Positions 7,855 through 15,861 of a stretch of 40,429 nt of DNA are shown here, in pieces. The position numbers and the translations under genes are program-made. Position 1 is the first letter of the stretch. Every line of letters begins with the position of its first letter. Source of the DNA: Chloroflexota bacterium (GTDB lineage Bacteria > Chloroflexota > Limnocylindria > P2-11E); contig DAIDAP010000024.1 in assembly GCA_027310565.1 (NCBI GenBank), forward strand, positions 1-40,429. Direction: 5' to 3'. The notes under the pieces were generated by a model, which worked only from the letters and a program-made list of their open reading frames with translations, was not told the origin of the DNA and did no database searches.

Positions 7855-8201
7855 CCGTCGCCGCGCTGCGGCTGCCTCCCCTTGCGGATGAGCTCCGCGA
7901 CGCGCCGTCCGCCCTTGCGCCCGAGCCGCGAGTAGCCCTCGCTGCCGAGCTGTGACTTCCGAGCCTCACCACCGCGACGCCCGAGCTCGGCGTACCCCTT
8001 CGAGCCGAGCTGCGTCTTGCGCGCCTCGCCGCCCTTGCGGCCGAGACGCGCGTAGCCGTCCGGCCCGAGCTGCCCCTTGCGCGCCTGGCCGCCGCGTCTG
8101 CCGATCTCGCGATAGAAGGAGCTTCCGTGCTTCCCGGCGGTCGACGAGCCGCCCTTCCGCCCGGCCTGCCGGACCGTCATGTCGCCATTCGTTTCGTCCA
8201 T
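7848..8201 (-). CDS. Group 1 LEA / GsiB-like stress protein with 20-residue repeats
   Basis: The 117-residue hydrophilic protein contains three clear 20-residue units at 37-56, 57-76 and 77-96, for example [21 protein letters not shown] degenerate unit lies at 17-36 ([20 protein letters not shown]). The unit matches the consensus of group 1 late-embryogenesis-abundant (Em) proteins and of Bacillus GsiB, also described as the KGG stress motif. These proteins are disordered in solution and linked to desiccation, starvation and general stress. There is no signal peptide and no cysteine. A TACGCT box ends 7 bases before the ATG, which suggests a monocistronic leaderless mRNA. Its 3' end carries the hairpin element at 7801-7854. 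Confidence 0.85.
   Translation of the reverse strand: MDETNGDMTVRQAGRKGGSSTAGKHGSSFYREIGRRGGQARKGQLGPDGYARLGRKGGEARKTQLGSKGYAELGRRGGEARKSQLGSEGYSRLGRKGGRRVAELIRKGRQPQRGDGR
7914..8093 (-). repeat. Three tandem 60-bp coding repeats in the LEA-like gene
   Basis: Three consecutive 60-base units encode residues 37-96 of the LEA-like protein. They are similar at the DNA level (recurring GGCGAGGCGCGCAAG and CTCGGCCGCAAG-type segments), so the array probably grew by tandem duplication and could change copy number by slippage. Confidence 0.75.
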
Positions 8202-8208
8202 GCCTCCG

Positions 8209-8214
8209 AGCGTA
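8209..8214 (-). promoter_or_regulatory. Predicted -10 box (TACGCT) for the LEA-like gene
   Basis: TACGCT ends exactly 7 bases before the ATG at 8201. The intervening CGGAGGC looks like a Shine-Dalgarno sequence, but it is one base from the ATG and would lie upstream of the transcript start, so it is probably not used as one. No -35 matching the housekeeping sigma consensus is visible. Confidence 0.4.
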
Positions 8215-8246
8215 GGGGGACAGCCCTCGCTCGCCCGGCGGTCGGA

Positions 8247-9095
8247 TCACGCGACGCACGCGCGATGCGCGCGCGCGCGCAGGCCGGCGCGCGTGAGGAT
8301 GCGCGCCATGCGCAGCGCGTCGGCGCGGTCGTCCGCGATCGCGAACAGCGTCGGACCGCTCCCGGTGAGCGCGAGCGCGATCCCGCGCGCCGCGGCGGCC
8401 GCACGCCAGGAGGCGATGGCCGCGCAGCGGCGCTCCGCCGCCGCGAGCAGGTCGTTCGCCGCGTGCACGCGCAGGAGCTCCGCCGTGACGACGCCGCGCG
8501 CGAAGGCCTCGGCGACGGCGTCGACGTGCCGTTCGGCGCCGACCTCGTCCGCGGCGTGCTCGGCGAAGACGTCGGCCGTCGCGAGACGGAGGGTCGGACG
8601 CACGACGACGACGTCGAGCGGCGCGGGCGGCGCGGGGAGCGGCGAGACCCGCTCGCCGCGGCCGGAGACGAGCGCCGCGGTGGCGCCTCTCGCGAAGAAC
8701 GGCACGTCCGAGCCGATCCCCGCCGCCACGGCGACGAGATCGGCGGCGCAGCGCCAGAGCGCCGCGCACCCGCGCAGCACCGCCGCCGCGTCGCTCGAGC
8801 CGCCTCCCAGCCCCGCGGCGAGCGGGATCCGCTTGCGCACGCGCACGAAGGCGTGCGGCTCGCGGCCGCACGACGCGGCGAGCGCACGCACCGCGCGGGC
8901 GGTCAGGTCGTCGGGGCCGACGTCGACCGACGTGCGCGCCTCGAGACGGCGATGCGCCGCGACGAGCACGTCGTCGTGCAGGTCGAGCGTGACGAGGACG
9001 CTGCGCAGGTCGTGGTAGCCGTCGGGCCGCTTCCCGAGCACCGCGAGCGCCAGGTTCAGCTTCGCCGGCGCGCGGAGCGCGACGCGTCTAGACAC
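8247..9095 (-). CDS. ispE: 4-diphosphocytidyl-2-C-methyl-D-erythritol kinase
   Basis: IspE phosphorylates CDP-methylerythritol in the non-mevalonate (MEP) pathway to isopentenyl diphosphate, the substrate of prenyl synthases such as the one at 3029. The 282-residue GHMP kinase has PAKLNL (10-15) and the glycine-rich phosphate loop LAAGLGGGSSDAA (92-104). I start at the GTG at 9095: it overlaps the rsmA stop by 8 bases and puts PAKLN at the usual distance from the N-terminus. An ATG at 9113 would add six residues and lengthen the overlap. rsmA and ispE are often neighbours in bacteria. Confidence 0.94.
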   Translation of the reverse strand: MSRRVALRAPAKLNLALAVLGKRPDGYHDLRSVLVTLDLHDDVLVAAHRRLEARTSVDVGPDDLTARAVRALAASCGREPHAFVRVRKRIPLAAGLGGGSSDAAAVLRGCAALWRCAADLVAVAAGIGSDVPFFARGATAALVSGRGERVSPLPAPPAPLDVVVVRPTLRLATADVFAEHAADEVGAERHVDAVAEAFARGVVTAELLRVHAANDLLAAAERRCAAIASWRAAAAARGIALALTGSGPTLFAIADDRADALRMARILTRAGLRARAHRACVA

Positions 9096-9993
9096 TCGGC
9101 ACGCCGAGCGCATCGGCGAGCACGACCCACTCCGCGACCGTCAGCTCCTCCGGCCTGCGCCGCCCGTCGATGCGCGCCCGGGCGAGCGCGGCCTCGGCCC
9201 GCGCGCGGTCCACGCCCGCCTCGTGCCCGAGCGCCGCGCGGAGCTGCTTGCGGCGGTGGCGGAAGACGTCGCTCACGAAGCGCAGGAACGCGTCCTGCGC
9301 GAGCGGGGCGAAGGCCGGCTCGCGCCGCGTGCGCAGCGCGACGACCGCCGACGACACGCGCGGCGGCGGCCGGAAGGCCCGCGGCGGCACGCGGCGTACG
9401 ATCCGCGCCTCGGCGAACGACTGGACGAACACGGAGAGATAGCCGCGCTCGCGCGGCGCCCGTGGGTCCGCCGCGGCCGCCACGATGCGGCGGGCGACCT
9501 CCTCCTGTACCAGCACGACGACGAGCGGCGGACGGCGCGGATCGCCGAGGAAGCGCTCGAGCAGGGGCGTGGTGATCTGGTAGGGCAGGTTGGCGACGAT
9601 GCGCGTGGGCCGCCGCTCGCCGAGCGCGTACAGGTCGACGGCGAGGGCGTCGGCGTGGACGATGCGGACGTTGCCCCGGCCGGCGAGGGTGTCGCGCAGC
9701 ACGCCGACCATGCGCTCGTCGATCTCCACCGCGGTGACCGACCGCGCACGGTCGGCGAGCGCCGCCGTGAGAGCCCCCGGGCCGGGACCGACCTCGAGCA
9801 CGTCGTCCGCGGCGGTGAGCTCCGCCGCGCCGACGATGTCGTCCAGCGCGCGGCGGTCGACGAGGAAGCGCTGCCCCAGGCCCGTCGCGGCGCGGACGCC
9901 GTGCCGCCGCAGGACGCTCCGCAGAACCCGCGGGTCCGCCAGCCTCACGTCGGCTTCGCCGCCATGAGTCAAGGACCGGTGCCGCAGGCGCAT
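9088..9993 (-). CDS. rsmA: 16S rRNA (adenine1518-N6/adenine1519-N6)-dimethyltransferase
   Basis: RsmA (KsgA) uses S-adenosylmethionine to dimethylate A1518 and A1519 in the 3' hairpin of 16S rRNA late in 30S assembly. The 301-residue protein has the SAM-binding motif LEVGPGPGA (66-74), the acidic loop EID (90-92), the catalytic NLPY (135-138) and a helical C-terminal domain. A GTG at residue 16 (VRLADPRVLR) is an alternative start, but TAGGCT ends 7 bases before the ATG at 9993, which favours the longer form as a leaderless product. ispE overlaps its 3' end by 8 bases. Confidence 0.95.
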   Translation of the reverse strand: MRLRHRSLTHGGEADVRLADPRVLRSVLRRHGVRAATGLGQRFLVDRRALDDIVGAAELTAADDVLEVGPGPGALTAALADRARSVTAVEIDERMVGVLRDTLAGRGNVRIVHADALAVDLYALGERRPTRIVANLPYQITTPLLERFLGDPRRPPLVVVLVQEEVARRIVAAAADPRAPRERGYLSVFVQSFAEARIVRRVPPRAFRPPPRVSSAVVALRTRREPAFAPLAQDAFLRFVSDVFRHRRKQLRAALGHEAGVDRARAEAALARARIDGRRRPEELTVAEWVVLADALGVPSV

Positions 9994-10000
9994 CGAGCGA

Positions 10001-10006
10001 AGCCTA
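10001..10006 (-). promoter_or_regulatory. Predicted -10 box (TAGGCT) for rsmA-ispE
   Basis: TAGGCT on the minus strand ends exactly 7 bases before the ATG at 9993, with no Shine-Dalgarno sequence between. Its -35 region would overlap the last codons of the gene ending at 10024. Confidence 0.45.
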
Positions 10007-10023
10007 GTGGGCGGCCGCTCCGG

Positions 10024-10827
10024 TCACTTGCAGGACCACTGCCCCGCCTGCCCGCGGGCGAACATGTAGGCGGCGGTGTTGGCGCTCGCGACCGCGTCGA
10101 ACACGCTCACGCCGCCGTAGCCCGCCCGCACGCTGTTCGCCGCCCAGGTCGAGGGGATGAACTGGAAGAGCCCGGAGGCGCCCGAGCGCGCGTTGTACGC
10201 GTTCGGGTTGTATCCGCTCTCGCACCGCGCGACGCGCAGGAGCTGGGTCGGATCGGCGCCCCAGCGCGCGGCGGCGTCGACGATGATCTGCTGGATGCTG
10301 CCCACGGCGACCGGCGCCGGCAGGGGTTTGGTGCCGACGCGCCGGATCTCGGCCACCGGGGCGACGGCGTCGGTGCTCGTGACAAGCCGTCGCTCGACGA
10401 CCTCTCCTCCGCCGACTGTCCGCACTGCGTACACCTTGCGCGTCAGACCGGGCGTTCCGGCCTGGGCGACGGCCTCGCGGCCCCGGTAGAGCGAGGCGTC
10501 CGCCACCCGCTGGACGGGGAACGGGACCCGCTCGTCGACGGTGACCTCCGAGTCCACGACCAGGTCCAGGCGCAGGTCGTCGCTCAGCGCCTCGGCGGTC
10601 GCGGCCACGTCGAGCGCGAGGGTGGCGCCACGATCGAGGGCGGGCTCGCCGCCGGCGACGCGGGGCAGCGACCGCGCCTGCGGGCGCGCGCGCGCGGCCT
10701 CGAGCGAGAACGCGCTCTGGGTGCGCGCGGGTGCGCCGAGCCCGCTCGTCAGCAGCGCCAGGGACGCGAAGCCGACGAGCGCGATCAGCGCCAGCCGGAG
10801 CAGGTGGGTGAGACGAACACGATGCAC
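10024..10827 (-). CDS. G5-domain, lysozyme-fold cell-wall hydrolase (Rpf/SLT-like)
   Basis: This is a probable exported muralytic enzyme. The 267-residue product has a hydrophobic N-terminal segment (about 9-31) that could be a signal peptide or anchor, a variable linker, and a G5 domain (about 90-168) with VYAVRT and a terminal VGTKP. A lysozyme-fold domain follows (about 178-267), with ARCESGYNP (200-208; likely catalytic Glu203), GLFQFIPSTW and a C-terminal WSCK. Cys202 and Cys266 could form a disulfide. G5 plus lysozyme-fold layouts occur in resuscitation-promoting factors. I chose the GTG at 10827 because GGGAGG lies 9 bases upstream and the signal segment then begins at once; an ATG at 10881 is the alternative. 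It is the last gene downstream of galU. Confidence 0.85.
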   Translation of the reverse strand: MHRVRLTHLLRLALIALVGFASLALLTSGLGAPARTQSAFSLEAARARPQARSLPRVAGGEPALDRGATLALDVAATAEALSDDLRLDLVVDSEVTVDERVPFPVQRVADASLYRGREAVAQAGTPGLTRKVYAVRTVGGGEVVERRLVTSTDAVAPVAEIRRVGTKPLPAPVAVGSIQQIIVDAAARWGADPTQLLRVARCESGYNPNAYNARSGASGLFQFIPSTWAANSVRAGYGGVSVFDAVASANTAAYMFARGQAGQWSCK

Positions 10828-10902
10828 GATCCCGAACCTCCCGTTCCTCCCCGGCGCGCAGGCGTGCTGGACGTGGGTCATCGTTCGAGGGGAGTCACGA
10901 CA

Positions 10903-10908
10903 AGGCTA
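10903..10908 (-). promoter_or_regulatory. Possible -10 box (TAGCCT) for the G5/lysozyme-fold gene
   Basis: The 76 bases between galU and an ATG at 10881 contain TAGCCT on the minus strand. From there a leader of about 70 bases would reach the GTG at 10827. No clear -35 or terminator is visible, and galU readthrough may also supply expression. Confidence 0.25.
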
Positions 10909-10957
10909 ACGGGTCCGGCATCTGACCGTCCGGTCGGCGGCGGGCTGGCCTGTACGC

Positions 10958-11875
10958 TCAGCGGTCGGTCGGAGCCCGCCACCCCAGCTGCTCGAGGTGC
11001 TCACGCACCGCCGGCCCGGTGTCCGGGCGACCGAGCATCGCGTCGATGCACGCGGTGAGGTAGCCGATCCGGTCGCCGGTGTCGTAGCGCTGCCCCTCCA
11101 GCTCCACCGCCCACACGGGCGAGCCCTCGCGCGCCAGCCTGGCCACGGCGTCGGTGAGCCAGATCTCGCCGCCCCGGCCGGGCTCGAGATCCGCGAGCGC
11201 GTCGAAGATCTCGGGCTCGAGGACGTAGCCGTGGACCGCGGCGAGGTCGCCGGGCGCGTCCTCGGGCGCCGGCTTCTCCACGATCGCGAGCACGCGCGTC
11301 GTGCGCTCGTCGACGGCGGTCCCCGCGACCATCCCGTAGCGCGACGCATGGCGCCGGTCGACGCGGATGCAGCCGACGACGCTGCCGCCCCCCAGGCGCT
11401 CGCGCGCGCGCAGCAGCTGCGCGACCGCGGGCTCGTCGGCGAGCATGATGTCGTCGCCCCACAGCATCGCGAACGGCTCGGCGCCGACGAGCTGCCGCGC
11501 CATGAGGACCGCGTGGCCGTTGCCGCGCGGCTCGGCCTGCACGACGGTGCGCACCTGCGCGAGCCGCTCCGGCCGGTGCAGCAGCTCGAGCTCCTCGGTC
11601 CGCCCCTCGGCCACCAGGCGCGCCTCCACCCGGGGGCTGGGGCCGAAGTAGCCGGCGATCGCCTCCTTCCCCGGCCCGACGACGAGCACGACGCGGCCGA
11701 CGCCCGCCGCCGCGAGCTCCGACACGACGAGCTCGATCACGGCCGTGTCGACGATCGGGAGGAGCTCCTTCGGCACCGTACGCGTGATCGGCAGGAAGCG
11801 CGTGCCGAGGCCGCCAGCGGGGACGACGCCGTAGCGCACCGGCCGCACGCGCGGCCCGTGCCCGTCGGTGCCCAT
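10958..11875 (-). CDS. galU: UTP-glucose-1-phosphate uridylyltransferase
   Basis: GalU makes UDP-glucose from UTP and glucose-1-phosphate for envelope polysaccharides and glycolipids. The 305-residue protein has the nucleotide-binding signature PAGGLGTRFLPITRTVPKEL (19-38), then LPIVD (39-43), and later conserved segments such as EKPAPEDAP and GGEIWLTDAV. Its ATG overlaps the stop of the upstream lipoprotein gene by one base (TGATG), so it belongs to the envelope operon. Other sugar-nucleotide pyrophosphorylases share the fold, but the PKELLPIVD form is typical of GalU. Confidence 0.93.
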   Translation of the reverse strand: MGTDGHGPRVRPVRYGVVPAGGLGTRFLPITRTVPKELLPIVDTAVIELVVSELAAAGVGRVVLVVGPGKEAIAGYFGPSPRVEARLVAEGRTEELELLHRPERLAQVRTVVQAEPRGNGHAVLMARQLVGAEPFAMLWGDDIMLADEPAVAQLLRARERLGGGSVVGCIRVDRRHASRYGMVAGTAVDERTTRVLAIVEKPAPEDAPGDLAAVHGYVLEPEIFDALADLEPGRGGEIWLTDAVARLAREGSPVWAVELEGQRYDTGDRIGYLTACIDAMLGRPDTGPAVREHLEQLGWRAPTDR

Positions 11876-13806
11876 CAGCGCGCGTCGACCGCGACCTCGA
11901 AGGCCGCGCGCTCCGTCGTGCGCGCCGCGAAGCCGGTGACCGCGAGGAGCGGCGAGCGCCGATCGCCCGTGGTGTCCACGTCGAGCTGGAGTGTGCCGCC
12001 GTCGACGACGCGGCGCAGGACGGTGGCCCCGCCCGGCTCGAACCGCAGCAGCTGGACGACGAAGCGCTGGGCGACGGCGTTCGTCGAGCGCACGAAGCCC
12101 GCGGCCCGCCAGCCGCCGTCCGTCTCGGCGTCGTCCGCGAAGACGCCGGGGATCTCGATGTCGTCGACCGCGAACCCCTCGAGGTTCAGCGCCTGGTCGG
12201 TGACGTACTCGAAGCGCAGGAGGACCTGCTTGCCGGCGTACTTCGAGAGGTCGACCTCCTCGCGCACCCACTGCGGCGTGTCCCCGCCGCCGGAGCTCCC
12301 GGTGAACCCGTTCCCGAGGTTCGCGCCGTTGGGGTCGTCGGTCGTCGTCCCCGGCGCCGCGAGCGGCTCCCAGCGCCCGCCCCCGTCCGTCGAGACCGCG
12401 ACGTAGGCGTAGTCGTAGTCCCGCTCGATCCGGTACCAGGTCCAGAACGAGAGGGTCGGGCTCTTCGCGCTCCGCAGATCGACGGTGCGCGTGAGCGTGC
12501 TGTCGAGCCCGTCGGCGCGGTCGGACCACCACATCGCGCGGCCCGAGCGCGGGTCGGTCGGCAGCAGCTTCGTGCTCGTCGTCCCGCTGAAGCGGATGGT
12601 CTGCGCGGCGCGCGGCAGCGCGACGTAGCGCGCCGCGTACTGGCGCACGGTGAGCGCGAGGCTCCCGCCCGCCGCGACGCGTTCGGCGTCGTCGGCGGTC
12701 GCGGCGGCGCGGACCGGCGCGCCGGCCGGGTAGCTCGTCGCGCCGTCGGCGGCCTGCGTGCCGACGAACGCGTTCGCCGCGACGAAGTCGGCGTACAGCT
12801 CCTGGAGCGGCTTCTGCCCGCGCGACACCAGCACGCGGTCCAGGTCCTCCGCCGTCGCGATGCCACGCTCGAGGAACGCGTCGATGAGGTCGTCGCCGCC
12901 GGCGTGCTGTCGCAGGAACTCGAGGAAGAGGAAGGCCTGCCCGTAGCTCGGGGCCGCCTGCTCGAGCTCGGGCCAGGCGTTGAGCTGCGTGTCCGGGCTC
13001 CGGATGAACGTCTGGGCGTGCGTGACGGTGAACCCGTTGGCCTGCTCGCAGAGCTGCGCCTGTCCCTCGTCGAACCACACCGCCGACCTCGTGCCGCGGC
13101 CGTACTGGATCATGTGGCAGAACTCGTGCGCGATGATCGAATCCCAGGTCGAGCGCGCCGAGAGCGAGTTGAGGTAGATCACCTCCCGCTCCGAGCTGTA
13201 CTGGTTCACCCACCGCGGCAGCTCGTCGGCGGAGCTGAAGTAGCCGGCGGCCGCGCCGGGGATGCGCGCGACCAGCACGTTGACGCGCGGGTCGCCGTCG
13301 ATGCCGGGCGTCCACTCCGAGCCGTACCGAGCGCGATCGGTCGGGTAGATGCGCGTGTCGAAGACGTCGGCGTTCTGCCGCAGCGCCGCGAGGTCGACGT
13401 CCACGCCGTCCTGGACCCACCACTTCGCGCGCTCGCCGACGATGCGCAGCGTCGCCGTGATCCGGACGTTCTTCTCCGCCGCGAAGTCGTACGTCCAGAA
13501 CGGCAGCGACGTGCCGGCACGCTCGTCGGGTGGCGTCGTACGGACCGGCTCGAACGGCCGGCTCGGCTGGCCCGACGCCCCGCGCAGCCGGCGCGCGAGA
13601 TCGAAGGGATCCGCGACGGGCAGCGTGTTCGCGAGGAGCGCGGCGGTCATGTCGGGAGCCGCGGCCGTTCCGGTGGCGCTCGGGCCGCGTGCGGTGGCGG
13701 TCGCCGAGGCGGCGGCGGTGGCGGAAGGCGTGGGGCTCGCCTCGGGCGGCGTGCAGCCCGCGAGCGCGAGCGCGAGCAGGAGGAGGAGCGCGGCGCGACG
13801 CCTCAC
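11875..13806 (-). CDS. Lipoprotein zinc-metalloprotease-like protein
   Basis: The 643-residue protein has a lipoprotein signal (basic VRRR, hydrophobic core, lipobox LAGC with Cys18) and a Ser/Thr/Ala-rich linker (20-50). A gluzincin-type site follows: HEFCH (227-231) with the downstream WFDEG (Glu247) as likely third ligand. The C-terminal half has beta-rich segments and FAVDDIEIPGVFADDAE, resembling the MAM-like regions of immune-inhibitor-A peptidases. It should be anchored on the outer face of the cytoplasmic membrane. The GTG at 13806 overlaps the alr stop (GTGA), and its stop overlaps galU. Substrate unknown; the assignment to a peptidase family is by motif only. Confidence 0.85.
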   Translation of the reverse strand: MRRRAALLLLLALALAGCTPPEASPTPSATAAASATATARGPSATGTAAAPDMTAALLANTLPVADPFDLARRLRGASGQPSRPFEPVRTTPPDERAGTSLPFWTYDFAAEKNVRITATLRIVGERAKWWVQDGVDVDLAALRQNADVFDTRIYPTDRARYGSEWTPGIDGDPRVNVLVARIPGAAAGYFSSADELPRWVNQYSSEREVIYLNSLSARSTWDSIIAHEFCHMIQYGRGTRSAVWFDEGQAQLCEQANGFTVTHAQTFIRSPDTQLNAWPELEQAAPSYGQAFLFLEFLRQHAGGDDLIDAFLERGIATAEDLDRVLVSRGQKPLQELYADFVAANAFVGTQAADGATSYPAGAPVRAAATADDAERVAAGGSLALTVRQYAARYVALPRAAQTIRFSGTTSTKLLPTDPRSGRAMWWSDRADGLDSTLTRTVDLRSAKSPTLSFWTWYRIERDYDYAYVAVSTDGGGRWEPLAAPGTTTDDPNGANLGNGFTGSSGGGDTPQWVREEVDLSKYAGKQVLLRFEYVTDQALNLEGFAVDDIEIPGVFADDAETDGGWRAAGFVRSTNAVAQRFVVQLLRFEPGGATVLRRVVDGGTLQLDVDTTGDRRSPLLAVTGFAARTTERAAFEVAVDAR

Positions 13807-14975
13807 GCCCGTACGTACCCGCCGGCGAGGGTGCGGTGCGCCACCACGCGGCCGCCGCGCCGGTAGCGGCGCGGGACGCGCCGGCGGATGCCGGTGACGA
13901 CCTCGTAGGCGATCGTGCCCGCCGCCCGCGCCAGGTCCTCGGCCCCCTGGCGGGCCCCGCGCTGGGAGCCGATGAGCACCACCTCGTCGCCCTCGCGGAC
14001 CTCGTCCAGCGCGGTGACGTCGAGCATGACCAGGTCCATGGCGACGCGCCCGGCGAAGCCGACCCGCCGGCCGCCGACGAGCGCCCCGCCGCGCGCCCCG
14101 AGCGCCCGCGCGAGGCCGTCGCCGTAGCCGACCGGGACCGTGGCGACGCGTCCGTCGCGGGGCATGCGGTACTCGAGCCCGTACGACACGCCGGTACCCG
14201 CGGGGACGCGGGCGACGCGGCGCACCCGCGAGCGCCACTCGAGCGCGGGCCGCAGGTCGAGCGCGGCGCGGAGATGCTCCGCGGCGTGGAGCCCGTAGAG
14301 CGACAGCCCCGGGCGGATCGCCGTGCAGCCCGCCAGGCTCCCGAACGCGGCGACGCCGCCGCTCGCCGCCGCGTGCACGTAGCGCGGCGGCTCGCCGATG
14401 GCGGCGAGCACCTCGGAGAAGCGCGCGAGCTGCGCGCGGTCCGCCGAGACGTCCGGCTCGTCGGCGGTCGCGAGGTGCGTCATGAGGCCGTCGAGGCGGA
14501 CGTGCCGCAGCTCACGGATCGCGCGGACGCGCGCGGCCGCCTCGGCGGGCGGCGCGCCGAGCCTGGTGAGCCCGGTGTCGACCTTCACGTGCAGCGGCGT
14601 CACCGTCCCCGCCGCCGAGGCGGCCTCGTCGATCGCCCGCGCCTCCGCGACGTCCCACACGACCGCCGCGCAGCGGGCCGCGGCGAGCGCCTCCGCCTCG
14701 GCGCGGTCGCGCGCGCCGCCCAGCACCAGCAGCGAAGCGTCGATGCCGGCCGCCCGCAGCACGAGGGCCTCCTCGAGCGTGAACACGGCGAGCATCGCCG
14801 CGCCGGCCTCCACCAGCGTCTCGGACACGGCCTCGACGCCGTGGCCGTAGGCGTCGTCCTTCACGACCGCGATGACGTCGGCGCGCGCGCGCTCGCGGAG
14901 CGCGCCGAGGTTGTGCGCGACCGCGTCCAGGTCGACGTCGACGACGGTCGCGCGGATCGGGACGCTCCCGCTCAC
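13803..14975 (-). CDS. alr: Alanine racemase
   Basis: This PLP enzyme interconverts L- and D-alanine and supplies D-Ala for peptidoglycan. The 390-residue protein has the PLP lysine in AVVKDDAYGHG (Lys39; the usual residue after Lys is Ala or Asn, here Asp), the substrate-binding region THLATADE (167-174), the phosphate-binding segment around RPGLSLYG (221-228) and the second catalytic base Tyr265 in GVSYG. The start is the GTG at 14975, which overlaps the nnrD stop (GTGA). The stop overlaps the lipoprotein gene in the same way, so all three are coupled. Confidence 0.96.
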   Translation of the reverse strand: MSGSVPIRATVVDVDLDAVAHNLGALRERARADVIAVVKDDAYGHGVEAVSETLVEAGAAMLAVFTLEEALVLRAAGIDASLLVLGGARDRAEAEALAAARCAAVVWDVAEARAIDEAASAAGTVTPLHVKVDTGLTRLGAPPAEAAARVRAIRELRHVRLDGLMTHLATADEPDVSADRAQLARFSEVLAAIGEPPRYVHAAASGGVAAFGSLAGCTAIRPGLSLYGLHAAEHLRAALDLRPALEWRSRVRRVARVPAGTGVSYGLEYRMPRDGRVATVPVGYGDGLARALGARGGALVGGRRVGFAGRVAMDLVMLDVTALDEVREGDEVVLIGSQRGARQGAEDLARAAGTIAYEVVTGIRRRVPRRYRRGGRVVAHRTLAGGYVRA

Positions 14976-15832
14976 GTCCGGGAGCCGGAGACGATCTCGC
15001 GCAGCGCCCGCGGCAGCGCGTCGACGATGTCGGTGGCGAGCACGCCGGACTCGCCGATCTCGGCCCGCAGGAGCGCGCCCGCCCGCCCGTGCGCCCAGAC
15101 CGCGGCGGCCGCCGCCGCCAGCGGCGCGAGGCCGCGCGCGGCGAACGCCGCGATCGCGCCGCCCAGCGCGTCGCCCGACCCCCCCACGGCCAGCGCCGGG
15201 TTCGGCGCGTCGTGCACGAACGTCCGCTTCCCGTCGGTCACGATCGTGACCGCGCCCTTCAGCACGAGGCTCGCGCCCCAGGCGACCGCGTGCCGCTCCG
15301 CGAACGCGATGCGCGCCTGGCCCGTCGGCACGACCCGGCCCGCCAGACGCGCGGCCTCGCCGTCGTGCGGCGTGAGGATGGTGCGCGGGGGCAGCAGCTT
15401 CGGCCAGTCGTCGGTCCGCGCCAGCGCGTTCAGCCCGTCGGCGTCGACGATCGTCGTCACGTCCCTCGCGTTGCGCAGGATCGCGGCGACGAGCTCGTCG
15501 GTGCCCGCCGCGTGCGCGAGGCCCGGGCCGACGAGGAGCGCGCGGACCTTCTCCCGCAGGAGCGGCGAGAGCTGCGCCGCGGCCGCGGTCGCGGCCACGC
15601 CGGGCTGCGACTCGGCGAGCGGGAAGAAGGTCACGTTCGGGTCGCGCCCGCCGACCATCTCGACGACCGACCGCGCCGCCGCGACCGTGACCACCCCGGC
15701 GCCGGCGCGCAGCGCGGCGCGGGCGGCGAGGAGCGTCGCGCCGGGATAGCGCTCCGAGCCGCCGACGATGAGGACGCGGCCGCGCGCCTCTTTCCCGGCG
15801 TCCGGCGGCAGCGGCCGCAGCGCCGCCCGCAC
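14972..15832 (-). CDS. nnrD: ADP-dependent NAD(P)H-hydrate dehydratase
   Basis: NnrD repairs hydrated, inactive NAD(P)H using ADP. The product has the ribokinase-like fold with GRVLIVGGSERYPGA near the N-terminus, the LTPHDGEAARL motif and the catalytic loop GGSGDALGG (usually GTGD). The NnrE epimerase domain that is often fused is absent. The start is uncertain: the GTG at 15832 gives 286 residues and includes the conserved LPPDAGK region, but a CTG at 15865 would overlap the acpS stop as CTGA, the same pattern as its neighbours, and would add IPLDAKAV, which resembles family N-termini. It lies between acpS and alr. Confidence 0.88.
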   Translation of the reverse strand: MRAALRPLPPDAGKEARGRVLIVGGSERYPGATLLAARAALRAGAGVVTVAAARSVVEMVGGRDPNVTFFPLAESQPGVAATAAAAQLSPLLREKVRALLVGPGLAHAAGTDELVAAILRNARDVTTIVDADGLNALARTDDWPKLLPPRTILTPHDGEAARLAGRVVPTGQARIAFAERHAVAWGASLVLKGAVTIVTDGKRTFVHDAPNPALAVGGSGDALGGAIAAFAARGLAPLAAAAAAVWAHGRAGALLRAEIGESGVLATDIVDALPRALREIVSGSRT

Positions 15833-15861
15833 GGCCTTCGCATCGAGCGGGATCGGCTCGC

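Noticed and set aside
7914-8093. Regular 60-bp repeats considered as a CRISPR array
   Set aside because: The repeats are contiguous and in frame within a gene encoding a 20-residue protein motif, with no spacers.
10882-10957. c-di-AMP riboswitch ahead of the G5/lysozyme-fold gene, as known for some wall hydrolases
   Set aside because: The spacer is too short and I see no matching conserved core.
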